A DNA stretch of 47,904 nt from Betaproteobacteria bacterium (lineage in GTDB: Bacteria; Pseudomonadota; Gammaproteobacteria; Burkholderiales; Casimicrobiaceae), in contig JADKEV010000067.1 in assembly GCA_016717855.1 (NCBI GenBank), positions 1-47,904 on the forward strand. Reading direction: 5' to 3'. A program made the position numbers and the translations under genes. The first letter of the stretch is position 1, and every line of letters begins with the position of its first letter. The notes under the pieces were generated by a model, which searched no databases, was not told the DNA's origin, and worked only from the letters and a program-made list of their open reading frames with translations. Shown piece by piece: positions 17,789 through 24,861 of this stretch.

Positions 17789-18865
17789 TCAGCTGATGAT
17801 CCACTTGGACCAGTACTGGCCGACTTTCTGCCGGTTGTCCGCCCACCAGTTGATATCCAGCAGGAAGCCCTTGGACCGGGTCCATGGCGTGCCGGTCGCA
17901 GGGTCCATCAGATCCTTGGACGTCGCGCCGTAGGCCTTGGTGTTGACCGGGATCGCCTTGTACTTGGCCAGCCACCGGGCCTGCGCTTCCGGCGTCGAGC
18001 TCCAGTCGATGAACTTCTTGGCGTTCGCCAGGTTCTTCGCGCCCACCGGGATGCCATAAGCCTGTGCGAGCAGCGCGTTCTGGTTCCACATGATGCCCAG
18101 CGGCGCGCCCTGGTCGATCGCCACCGCCGCCCGGGTGCTCCAGATGGCGCCCATCGCGACTTCGTTGTCGGCCAGCATGGTCGAGGACAGCGCGCCGGTG
18201 TCCCAGAACTTCGGAATCGCCGAACGGATGCGCGACATCGACTTGAACGCGCGGTCGATATCCAGCGGGTAGAGCTTGTCCATCGGCACGCCATCGGCGA
18301 TCAGCGCGAACTCCAGGCTGGGCGTCCCCGATGCCATGTCGGGCAGCGTGCGCCGTCCCGGAAACTTCTTCAGGTCCCAGAATTCGGCCCACGACTTGGG
18401 CTCGCTCCCCGGTTTGATCGCCTTGGTGTTGTAGCCGAGCACCATCGCATAGATGAAGCAGCCGACCTGGTATTTGCGCTTGACGACAGGGTCGATGTCC
18501 GCCGGATTGGTGTACTTGAATTCGTCGTAGTTGATCGCCTGCAGGTAGTTGCTCTTCTCGAGCTCGAGCAATGTGCTGTCGCCCGTGTCGATCAGGTCGA
18601 GCTCATTCTGCCCCGACTTCATCATCGCCATCAACTTCGCGGTCGTGGCCGCGACGGGAACGACCTCGATGCCCGTCTCCTTGCGGAATGGATCGTAGAT
18701 GGTTTCCTTCTTGACGTCGTCGAACACGCCGCCCGGCGTGCGCACGACTACCTGCTCCGCTGCCCGCGCCTTGCCGATGAAGAACATGGTGGGCGCGACG
18801 GTGGCTACGGCGACGCCGGCCGTGAACTTGCGGCGGCCGGGACTGGCGGGTTTGGCTTGGTTCAT
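17789..18865 (-). CDS. Periplasmic substrate-binding protein, polyamine/PotD type, with Tat signal
   Basis: A 358-residue binding protein. The N terminus contains the twin-arginine motif GRRKFTAGVAVATVAPTMFF ending in ARA, so it is probably exported folded by Tat. Mature blocks VVRTPGGVFDDVKKETIYDP, KMMAMMKSGQNELDLIDTGD (approximate), CFIYAMVLGYNTKAIKPGSE, PKSWAEFWDLKKFPGRRTLP, AYGIPVGAKNLANAKKFIDW and PVNTKAYGATSKDLMDPATG are typical of PotD/PotF-like proteins. AGGAGG precedes the ATG. It is the first gene of the minus-strand operon, directly behind a strong promoter. Confidence 0.93.
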   Translation of the reverse strand: MNQAKPASPGRRKFTAGVAVATVAPTMFFIGKARAAEQVVVRTPGGVFDDVKKETIYDPFRKETGIEVVPVAATTAKLMAMMKSGQNELDLIDTGDSTLLELEKSNYLQAINYDEFKYTNPADIDPVVKRKYQVGCFIYAMVLGYNTKAIKPGSEPKSWAEFWDLKKFPGRRTLPDMASGTPSLEFALIADGVPMDKLYPLDIDRAFKSMSRIRSAIPKFWDTGALSSTMLADNEVAMGAIWSTRAAVAIDQGAPLGIMWNQNALLAQAYGIPVGAKNLANAKKFIDWSSTPEAQARWLAKYKAIPVNTKAYGATSKDLMDPATGTPWTRSKGFLLDINWWADNRQKVGQYWSKWIIS

Positions 18866-18942
18866 GGTTGCCTCCTGAGCGTTGTACAGCGGCAGGGCCA
18901 GGGGGCAGGCGGCGCCCGGTGGACCGGAATCGTGGACTGGAG

Positions 18943-18956
18943 TGAATGCGCAGTCA
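18943..18956. promoter_or_regulatory. Candidate LacI-type operator at the importer start site
   Basis: TGAATGCGCAGTCA is a 14-base palindrome with six of seven pairs matched and a central CG step, the usual symmetry of LacI-family operators. It covers the predicted transcription start of the importer operon, immediately downstream of its -10 box, and lies beside a divergent lacI-family gene. Repression of the importer is inferred. Confidence 0.45.
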
Positions 18957-18957
18957 T

Positions 18958-18986
18958 ATAATAGGACCGTCGGTTGTGCGCGTCAA
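18958..18986 (-). promoter_or_regulatory. Strong predicted sigma70 promoter of the polyamine-type importer operon
   Basis: On the minus strand TTGACG (18981-18986) and TATTAT (18958-18963) are separated by exactly 17 bases; both hexamers match consensus at five of six positions. The start would be near 18951, giving an 85-base leader to the ATG at 18865. Confidence 0.75.
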
Positions 18987-19064
18987 GCAGGGCTATGGAC
19001 GCGCGTATGCGGCGGCGGGAGCGCACCCTGCGCGTCCCGCGCGCACGGCTACGGGAGGACGGCG

Positions 19065-20135
19065 ATGGCCAAGGCGGGACCGGGGGCGAAGGCGAACGCG
19101 CCGCGCGGCAAGCGCGCGACCTCATACGATGTCGCGCGCCTGGCCGCCGTGTCGCAGTCCGCCGTCTCGCGGGCGTTCACGCCCGATGCGTACATTTCGC
19201 CCTCCATGCGCAAGAAGGTGCTGGCGGCGGCGCGGCAGCTCGGCTACCAGCCGAACGCGATCGCGCGCGGCCTGACGACCAGCCGCTCGCGGGTGGTCGC
19301 GCTGTTCATGCCCAACATCGGCAATCCGATCTATCCGTTCGTGCTGCAGACCTTCAGCCACCGGCTGCGCAGCCATGGCCGGCAGATACTCCTTCTGCCG
19401 CTGGTCGAGAACGCGAACGAAGCGCTGGCGTGCATGCTGCAGTACCAGATCGACGGCCTCGTCATCACCGCGGCGTCGCCGCTGGCGCTGTCGAAGGCGA
19501 TCGCGCGCAAGTGCCTTGCCGCCGGAATTCCCGTCGTGCTGTTCAATCGCTACTTTGCCGATCTCAAGGTCGCGTCGGTGAACTGCGACAACGCGCGGGG
19601 CGGCGCCCTCGCCGCGGAAATCCTGCACGGCGCCGGTCACCAGCGCTTTGCCTTCATCGGCGGTCCGGAAGAAACTTCCACCCACATCGATCGCTATCGT
19701 GGCTTCGCGGACCGCCTGCGCGCGTTCGGCGCGGCGGCGCCGCTGATCGAGACCGGACCCTACACGTATGACGGCGGACACGGCGCGGGCATGCGCCTGT
19801 TCGCCCGCCGCGACCGGCCCGATGCGATTTTCTGCGCGAACGACGTGCTGGCGATCGGCGCGCTGGACGCGGCGCGCGTCGGGCACGGGCTGCAGGTGCC
19901 GCGCGACGTCTCGATCATCGGTTTCGACGGGGCGCCGATGGCCGCATGGGCCGGCAACGACCTGACCACGATCGCGCTGCGGCTCGTGGCCATGGTCGAG
20001 AGCACGGTGGAGGTGCTGCTGCGCGCGATCGACGGGCAGCGCGCCGGATCCGAACCGATCAGGATCCCAGGGGATCTGGTGATCCGCAAGTCAGCCCGAA
20101 TGCCTGGCGGGAGCCTGCCGGCGGCAAGTACCTAG
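19065..20135 (+). CDS. LacI-family transcriptional regulator
   Basis: A 356-residue regulator. The helix-turn-helix reads TSYDVARLAAVSQSAVSRAF at about residues 15-34, followed by the hinge region RQLGYQPNAIARGLTTSRSR. The rest is a periplasmic-binding-protein-like effector domain (VVALFMPNIGNPIYPFVLQT, FAFIGGPEETSTHIDRYRGF, IFCANDVLAIGALDAARVGH, VSIIGFDGAPMAAWAGNDLT). The start was chosen at the ATG with GGGAGG 7 bases upstream; an earlier in-frame extension to 18882 is unsupported. It is divergent from the importer operon and probably represses it through the palindrome at 18943-18956. LacI control of a PotABCD-type system is unusual, since LacI effectors are normally sugars or nucleosides. 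Confidence 0.92.
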   Translation: MAKAGPGAKANAPRGKRATSYDVARLAAVSQSAVSRAFTPDAYISPSMRKKVLAAARQLGYQPNAIARGLTTSRSRVVALFMPNIGNPIYPFVLQTFSHRLRSHGRQILLLPLVENANEALACMLQYQIDGLVITAASPLALSKAIARKCLAAGIPVVLFNRYFADLKVASVNCDNARGGALAAEILHGAGHQRFAFIGGPEETSTHIDRYRGFADRLRAFGAAAPLIETGPYTYDGGHGAGMRLFARRDRPDAIFCANDVLAIGALDAARVGHGLQVPRDVSIIGFDGAPMAAWAGNDLTTIALRLVAMVESTVEVLLRAIDGQRAGSEPIRIPGDLVIRKSARMPGGSLPAAST

Positions 20136-20161
20136 CCGCGCGGGACCCCGCAAAAGGAAAG

Positions 20162-20181
20162 GGGCGCCCGGTAGGACGCCC
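20162..20181 (+). terminator. Weak hairpin after the LacI-family gene
   Basis: GGGCG and CGCCC can pair across a 10-base loop, followed by GCTGTTTG. The stem is short and the T tract poor, so this is a tentative terminator between convergent genes. Confidence 0.3.
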
Positions 20182-20234
20182 GCTGTTTGCCCGCAGTGCC
20201 CCGGCCCGGACGCACCGGGCCGCCGCTCGCGTCT

Positions 20235-20453
20235 CTAGCGCCAGCCGCTGGCTTCGACAATAACTTCGTCGTTCGCGCTCTGCGTCGCGGAGCCTTGCGG
20301 CAGTTTCGGGTTGCTTTTCTTCACGCCGCCGCGCAGGCCGAGGACCGTCGCCGTGACCATGCTGCCGATGGCGGTGCCCAGGTCGAGGCCGAGCTGGTTG
20401 CGCGTCCGCCGCTGATCCTGGTCAAAACCGAAATTCTCGAGGTGATTCGTCAC
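20235..20453 (-). CDS. Small hypothetical protein, second gene of small-protein operon A
   Basis: A 72-residue protein of unknown function. The chosen GTG start (MTNHLENFGFDQDQRRTRNQ) has AAAGGAA at good spacing; a TTG further upstream at 20474 is less likely. After a charged N terminus comes a weakly hydrophobic stretch (LDLGTAIGSMVTATVLGLRG) and a polar tail. The layout and the N-terminal pattern (HLENFGFD versus YLEHFEYD) resemble the gene 77 bases upstream, so it is probably a diverged duplicate. It is not a family I recognise. Confidence 0.6.
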   Translation of the reverse strand: MTNHLENFGFDQDQRRTRNQLGLDLGTAIGSMVTATVLGLRGGVKKSNPKLPQGSATQSANDEVIVEASGWR

Positions 20454-20530
20454 TTGCCGTTCCTTTACAGTCAACCCGTTGCGGGCAATGCATCGGCGCG
20501 CCGCAAGGCGCGGCGCGCCGTCCTGCCGGT

Positions 20531-20734
20531 TCAGACGTGCGCCGAAGCGCCGCCCTGCGACTTCGCGCCGCTCACGGCGGACCTGATCGCCTCCACGCCC
20601 CGGCCAATGCCCAGGAACACCATGCTCAACCCGCCGGCGATGGCATTGCCCAGGGCAACGCTGCGTTCCATGCGCGCTCTCGCGATGATGGCTTCCAGGT
20701 CGTCATATTCGAAGTGTTCAAGGTACTTGCTCAT
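20531..20734 (-). CDS. Small membrane protein with RARMERS motif, first gene of operon A
   Basis: A 67-residue protein of unknown function: MSKYLEHFEYDDLEAIIARA, then RMERSVALGNAIAGGLSMVF, LGIGRGVEAIRSAVSGAKS and a short polar tail. It has an acidic amphipathic N terminus, a basic RARMERS motif and one predicted membrane or amphipathic helix. The motif RARMERSxAxGxAIAG is shared with the gene at 22953-23180. GAAGGAGCAACAA precedes the ATG. The promoter at 20808-20837 and the upstream block are shared in geometry with operon B. Its role is not known; possibilities such as a small stress-induced membrane protein are speculation. Confidence 0.72.
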   Translation of the reverse strand: MSKYLEHFEYDDLEAIIARARMERSVALGNAIAGGLSMVFLGIGRGVEAIRSAVSGAKSQGGASAHV

Positions 20735-20807
20735 TTGTTGCTCCTTCAGTTGAGTCTCGCGGCAGCCTGCGGCGCAAGGGTAGGACAGCATTCTCTGGTA
20801 CGTTCAC

Positions 20808-20837
20808 AAGATAGCTGCCGGACCGCGGAAAATCCAA
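20808..20837 (-). promoter_or_regulatory. Promoter of small-protein operon A
   Basis: Minus-strand TTGGAT (20832-20837), an 18-base spacer and TATCTT (20808-20813). The same hexamers and spacing occur upstream of operon B (23441-23470), although the spacer sequences differ; this conservation is the main evidence. The leader to the ATG at 20734 would be about 66 bases. Confidence 0.65.
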
Positions 20838-20874
20838 TCGTATGTTTGAATGGCGCGCATCGCATTCGCTTATG
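20834..20874 (-). promoter_or_regulatory. 41-bp conserved upstream block A (candidate activator site)
   Basis: This block and 23467-23507 have the same length and match at 30 of 41 positions without gaps. On the minus strand the shared pieces are CATAAGC at the distal end, AA, CGAT, GCCAT, AAACA and CGATTGG at the -35 box. Copy A contains the inverted repeat GAATG-N10-CATTC. Position from about -35 to -75 fits an activator binding site; the adjacent LysR regulator is a candidate binder. Confidence 0.6.
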
Positions 20875-20906
20875 CCCCCACGCCAGCCGTGCGCCCGGCG
20901 CCCGGA

Positions 20907-20936
20907 TTGGTGCGCCACCGCCCATTCGAGTAAAGT
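20907..20936 (+). promoter_or_regulatory. Possible lysR promoter
   Basis: TTGGTG (20907-20912), an 18-base spacer and TAAAGT (20931-20936) would start transcription about 25 bases before the lysR ATG. It is divergent from operon A with the conserved block between them. Confidence 0.4.
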
Positions 20937-20967
20937 AACGCGTTTGCCGCACACGAGACGCGAGTCG

Positions 20968-21852
20968 ATGGAGCTCTACCAGCTACGCAGCTTTGCCGCG
21001 ATTGCCGAAACCGGACAGCTCACCCGCGCCGCGGAAAAGCTGCATGTCAGCCAGCCGGCGGTGAGCGCGCAACTCAAGGCCCTCGAGGAGGAACTGGAGT
21101 TCTCGCTGTTCGACCGGACCCCGAGCGGCATGGTGCTGACTTCGGCCGGCAAGCGCCTGCTCGCCGACGCCGACAAGGTGCTCGCCGCCGTCCAGTCGAT
21201 GCAAAACCATGCGCGCTCGCTCAAGGGCGAAGTCGTCGGCAAGGCGAGCATCGGCACGCTCAGCGATCCGAACTTCATCCGCGTGGGCGAATTCATCGGC
21301 GCGGCGACTATCCGCCATCCATTGATCGAACTGGAGCTGCACCAGGGTGTCACCGGCGAACTCCTGGCCAAGGTGCGCGATGGCGAACTCGATGCGAGCT
21401 TTTACTACGGTGAGCTCAGGTATCCGCAGGTCGCGGGGATCGCGCTGCGCGAGATCGTCTATCGCGTGGTGACGCCGGCGTCGTGGGGGGAGCGACTGAA
21501 GAATGCGGACTGGTTCGAAATCGCCGCCCAGCCGTGGGTCATCCCACCGGTGATCAGCACGCACAACCTGCTCGTGCACGCGCTGCTGCGCGAGCACGGC
21601 GTCGTGCCCACCCTCGTCGTCGAGGCCGACCAGGAAGCGGTCGTCGGCTCGCTGGTGGTGTCCGGCGTGGGCATGGCGCTGATGCGCGAGGACGTCGCGC
21701 TCGAGCGGCAGGCAGCCGGTGAAATCTCGCTGTGGCGCGACATCCGCATCACCAGCACGCTCTGGTTCGTCTACCAGCGCGAGCGCGAAGAAGACCCGGT
21801 GATCCGCGCGCTGATCGAGGTGGAAAAGGAAGTCTGGGGATTGGACGCGTAG
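20968..21852 (+). CDS. LysR-family transcriptional regulator
   Basis: A 294-residue LysR protein. The winged helix-turn-helix is at the N terminus: MELYQLRSFAAIAETGQLTR, AAEKLHVSQPAVSAQLKALE, EELEFSLFDRTPSGMVLTSA. The effector domain begins near residue 90 (GKASIGTLSDPNFIRVGEFI) and ends with a typical TLWFVYQREREEDPVIRAL segment. It is divergent from small-protein operon A and has the conserved 41-bp block in its upstream region, so autoregulation and control of operon A are plausible. A Gfo/Idh gene follows after 37 bases on the same strand and may be co-transcribed. Confidence 0.94.
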   Translation: MELYQLRSFAAIAETGQLTRAAEKLHVSQPAVSAQLKALEEELEFSLFDRTPSGMVLTSAGKRLLADADKVLAAVQSMQNHARSLKGEVVGKASIGTLSDPNFIRVGEFIGAATIRHPLIELELHQGVTGELLAKVRDGELDASFYYGELRYPQVAGIALREIVYRVVTPASWGERLKNADWFEIAAQPWVIPPVISTHNLLVHALLREHGVVPTLVVEADQEAVVGSLVVSGVGMALMREDVALERQAAGEISLWRDIRITSTLWFVYQREREEDPVIRALIEVEKEVWGLDA

Positions 21853-21889
21853 CGGCGGACGGCATTGAGTAGCGTGGGGGCAATTCGCA

Positions 21890-22921
21890 ATGCGCTTCGC
21901 ACTGATCGGTTACGGGCTCTGGGGCAGGTATCACGCTGACGCAATCGTCAATGCGCCGGGCGCCGAGCTGGCCGCCATCGCCTGCGCGAGCGGGCAAACC
22001 GCCGCGGCCGCGCGCAAGGCGTTTCCGGATGTCGCGGTGTTCACCGACTACCAGGAGCTCCTCGCGCGCAAGCCGGAACTCGCGCTCGACGCCGCTGACA
22101 TCGTCGTCCCCAATCACCTGCACGCGGAAATCGGCATCGCCGCTCTCGACGCGGGCCTCGACGTGCTGCTGGAGAAGCCGATGGCGCCCGCCGTCGCGGA
22201 ATGCGACGCGCTGATCGCGGCGGCGCGGCGCAATGCGCGGGTGCTCACCATCGGCCACGAGTTTCGCCTGTCCGGCCAGTGGGGCGGGATGAAGAAGATC
22301 ATCGACGCCGGCGAAATCGGCCGGCCGCGCTACGGCAACGTGAGCCTGTTCCGCTTCCCGTACCGGCCCGGCTCGTCGGCCTGGCGTTACGACCAGCGCC
22401 GCGTCGGCTCGTGGATACTGGAAGAGCCCGTCCATTTTTTCGACATGCTTATGTGGTATTTCGAGGGCCAGGGCGATCCCGTCGCGGTCCACGCGGCCGG
22501 CAATGCGAAGGATGGCGCACCGGGCATGTACGACAACTTCTCGACCCTGCTGCGCTGGCCCGGAGACCTGTACGCAACCGTCACGCAGACCCTCTCAGGG
22601 TTCGAACACCATCACGTGATGGAGGTCGTCGGCAGCGAGGGCGCGCTCCGCACGTGGTGGTCGGGCACGATGGACCGCGCCCGCGACCCGCGGTTCGAAC
22701 TGAAGGTGCAGCGGCGCGGCGAAACGCAGTGCGCGATCGTGGGCGGACTGGGGCCGTCGGGAGAGGTGTTCGAACTGCAGGAAGAACTGCGGCTGGTGGT
22801 CGAGGCGTTCCAAGCCCGGCGCCCCCTGGTGGCACCCGAGGAAGCGCGCAAACGGATCATCGTGTGCCTGGAAGCGGAACGCTCGGTGCGGGAGAACCGC
22901 GTCGTGGACCTGCGCTACTGA
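21890..22921 (+). CDS. Gfo/Idh/MocA family oxidoreductase (copy 1)
   Basis: A 343-residue NAD(P)-dependent dehydrogenase. The Rossmann motif is MRFALIGYGLWGRYHADAIV at the N terminus, and the family EKP motif occurs in DVLLEKPMAPAVAECDALIA near residue 95. The C-terminal domain includes YDQRRVGSWILEEPVHFFDM, with the His and Asp positions used in catalysis by this family. These enzymes oxidise sugars, inositols or amino sugar derivatives. It is closely similar along its whole length to the gene at 23753-24795, so the two arose by duplication. Nothing in the sequence fixes the sugar substrate; the nearby NagB/ChbG locus makes an amino sugar plausible. Confidence 0.93.
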   Translation: MRFALIGYGLWGRYHADAIVNAPGAELAAIACASGQTAAAARKAFPDVAVFTDYQELLARKPELALDAADIVVPNHLHAEIGIAALDAGLDVLLEKPMAPAVAECDALIAAARRNARVLTIGHEFRLSGQWGGMKKIIDAGEIGRPRYGNVSLFRFPYRPGSSAWRYDQRRVGSWILEEPVHFFDMLMWYFEGQGDPVAVHAAGNAKDGAPGMYDNFSTLLRWPGDLYATVTQTLSGFEHHHVMEVVGSEGALRTWWSGTMDRARDPRFELKVQRRGETQCAIVGGLGPSGEVFELQEELRLVVEAFQARRPLVAPEEARKRIIVCLEAERSVRENRVVDLRY

Positions 22922-22952
22922 GCCGGCATTCCGGCGGGCCGGGAGACCGGGA

Positions 22953-23180
22953 TCAGCGCTGCGCCGGCGTGTCGTGCGCGGCGTCGCGGCGGACCAGGGT
23001 GGCGGACGACGTTCCGGTGATGCCGGCCCTGATGGCGCGGCCCACATAGGCCAGGCCGGACATGGTCGCGACGATCAGGCCGGCGATCGCGGCGCCGATG
23101 GCGGCACTGCGTTCCATGCGCGCGCGGCGAACGAGGGCGTCGAATTCGTCGTTGTTGAATTGGCTGGATGGGTCGTGCAT
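22953..23180 (-). CDS. Small membrane protein with RARMERS motif, second gene of operon B
   Basis: A 75-residue protein: MHDPSSQFNNDEFDALVRRA, then RMERSAAIGAAIAGLIVATM, SGLAYVGRAIRAGITGTSS and a basic tail. It shares RARMERSxAxGxAIAG and the overall layout with the gene at 20531-20734. The start was chosen at the ATG with AAGGAG upstream; a Met five codons earlier (23195) is possible. It lies 33 bases after the stop of the operon B first gene. Function unknown. Confidence 0.72.
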   Translation of the reverse strand: MHDPSSQFNNDEFDALVRRARMERSAAIGAAIAGLIVATMSGLAYVGRAIRAGITGTSSATLVRRDAAHDTPAQR

Positions 23181-23213
23181 GGCGTGCTCCTTCATGAGTA
23201 TGTAGTCGGGCCC

Positions 23214-23393
23214 TTATCCAACGCGGGCGGCCAGCAGCAGCATGCCCAGCAGCAGCAGCGTGCCCACGACGATTTCGAGCAGGAAGGTGTTGACGCCCGT
23301 CGTGTCGCGGCCGGCGCCTTCCCCGATCTCGCGCTCGATCAGCTTGCGCTCCAGGTCGTCGGTGAGTTTGTGGTCGGCGTATTGCGTGTTCAT
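23214..23393 (-). CDS. Small single-span membrane protein, first gene of operon B
   Basis: A 59-residue protein with a charged N-terminal half (MNTQYADHKLTDDLERKLIE, REIGEGAGRD) and a C-terminal membrane helix (NTFLLEIVVGTLLLLGMLLL, AARVG). GAGGAG lies 8 bases before the ATG. A second in-frame ATG at 23420, also with AGGAG, would add nine residues. It is not like the other three small proteins in sequence but occupies the promoter-proximal position in a matching bicistronic unit. I do not recognise the family. Confidence 0.7.
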   Translation of the reverse strand: MNTQYADHKLTDDLERKLIEREIGEGAGRDTTGVNTFLLEIVVGTLLLLGMLLLAARVG

Positions 23394-23440
23394 CGTATTG
23401 CTCCTCGGTGGTTCGAACATCTGTTGCTCCTGCAGGATTG

Positions 23441-23470
23441 AAGATAGTGGCAGCGGCGCGCGAGTTCCAA
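23441..23470 (-). promoter_or_regulatory. Promoter of small-protein operon B
   Basis: Minus-strand TTGGAA (23465-23470), an 18-base spacer and TATCTT (23441-23446), the same geometry as operon A at 20808-20837. Transcription would start near 23434. Confidence 0.65.
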
Positions 23471-23507
23471 TCGCTTGTTTTGATGGCCGCGATCGGTTTG
23501 GCTTATG
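23467..23507 (-). promoter_or_regulatory. 41-bp conserved upstream block B (candidate activator site)
   Basis: Ungapped match to 20834-20874 at 30 of 41 positions, including CATAAGC at the distal end and CGATTGG overlapping the -35 box. The intervening positions vary, which argues for selection on specific contacts rather than a recent duplication of the whole region. Confidence 0.6.
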
Positions 23508-23675
23508 ACGCCGGGCGCGCGGCGATCGCCCCGAAATGGGCGCACGGCGGCACCCGCGTCGCGGCGGGTCCCTCGCTCGCGGGAACGCTGCCGCCTTCGG
23601 GTCGCGACTCGAAATGGCGCATCCCGCACGCCGCGGATTGGTGCGGCAGGGCGGCGGCGATCGCCGAAGAAATAT

Positions 23676-23704
23676 TTGTTGCAATCCGGTTCTCCGCCTA
23701 AACT
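23676..23704 (+). promoter_or_regulatory. Possible promoter of the second Gfo/Idh gene
   Basis: TTGTTG (23676-23681), a 17-base spacer and TAAACT (23699-23704). Matches are moderate; the start would be near 23711, about 42 bases before the Gfo/Idh ATG. The rest of the 23508-23735 interval shows no gene. Confidence 0.35.
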
Positions 23705-23735
23705 TCCGCACTCCGCGTGCCCAAGGGAGCAAAAA

Positions 23736-23768
23736 ATGAACGGAGGTCGCACATGCGTTTCGGACTGA
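23736..23768 (+). CDS. Ten-codon upstream ORF overlapping the Gfo/Idh start
   Basis: ATG at 23736 with AGGGAG upstream encodes MNGGRTCVSD and stops 16 bases inside the Gfo/Idh gene in another frame. It could couple translation or be chance. Ribosome profiling would tell. Confidence 0.25.
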   Translation: MNGGRTCVSD

Positions 23769-24795
23769 TAGGATTCGGCGCCTGGGGCAAGCAGCACGCG
23801 CAGGCGATTGCCGGATTGCCCGGGCTGGAGCTCGCGGCGATCGCCTGCAGCAGCGAAGACAGCGCGCTGGCGGCCGCGGCGGCGTACCCCGCGGCGCGCG
23901 TCACGCGCGACTGGCGCGAGGTGCTGGCCGATCCCGGCATCGCCACGATCGACGTGGCGACGCCCAATCACCTGCACGCCGAGGTCGCGATCGCCGCGCT
24001 CCACGCCGGCAAGGACGTGCTGCTGGAAAAGCCGCTGGCGACCACGCTCGCCGATTGCGACGCGCTGCTCGCCGCCGAGCGCGCGACGGGACGCCTCGTT
24101 TCAGTCGGGCACGAGCTGCGGCAATCGGCGCAGTGGGGACGGATCAAGGAGATGATCGACGGCGGCGCGATCGGCGATCCGCTGTTCCTCAACATCAACC
24201 TGTTCCGCAATTTCTACCGCTCGGGCGCGGCGGGCTGGCGCTATGACCGCGCGCGCGTCGGCTCGTGGCTGCTCGAGGAGGCGGTCCACTATTTCGACCT
24301 GGCGCTGTGGTACTGCGCGCGGCATGGCGACCCGGTGTCGCTGCGCGCGGTCGGCAACCAGCGCGCCGGCCGCGACGCGGGCATGTACGACAACGTCTCG
24401 GTGCTGCTGCGCTACGCCGGCGGCGCGTACGTGACCTTCAACCAGTGCGTCGCCGGGTTCGAGCATCATCTGGTCGTCGAGATCGCCGGCGCCGACGGCG
24501 CGATCCGGACCCACTGGTCGGGGACGATGGATCGCGATCACAGCGCGGCGTACGAACTGCGCGTGCAGGCGAAGGGCTTTCCGTTCGAGCGCGGCGTGCG
24601 TGAATGCGAGCTAGTGGCGATCGCGAAGTCGGGCGAAGTCTACGAACTGACCGAGCAGATCCGCCTCGCGGCCGCAGCCTTCGCCGAACGCCGCGCGCTG
24701 GTCCCGGCGGCGGAGGCGAGGAAGCGCGTGCTGATCTGCCTCGAAGCCGAGCGCTCGCTGCTGGAGAATCGCGAGATCGACTCGGCCCTTTCTGA
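23753..24795 (+). CDS. Gfo/Idh/MocA family oxidoreductase (copy 2), C-terminal frameshift
   Basis: A dehydrogenase of about 346 residues, a paralogue of the gene at 21890-22921. It has the Rossmann motif MRFGLIGFGAWGKQHAQAIA, the EKP motif in DVLLEKPLATTLADCDALLA, and a YDRARVGSWLLEEAVHYFDL segment. CGGAGG precedes the ATG. The open frame runs on past the normal end into antisense of the neighbouring deacetylase gene (to 25189), but family alignment ends at ENREID; one missing base near 24780 would give ENREIDLGPF and a stop at 24793-24795, which I take as the real end. It is divergent from small-protein operon B. Confidence 0.88.
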
Positions 24796-24861
24796 GGGAC
24801 GAGATCGTCAGAGTCGACGCGCCCTCACCCTCCCGTGGGTCCCTCCTGGCGGCGCCCGGCC

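Noticed and set aside
16607..18961. 784-residue plus-strand open frame
   Set aside because: It is antisense to the PotA and PotD genes and is composed of Arg, Ala and Asp-rich sequence with no domain.
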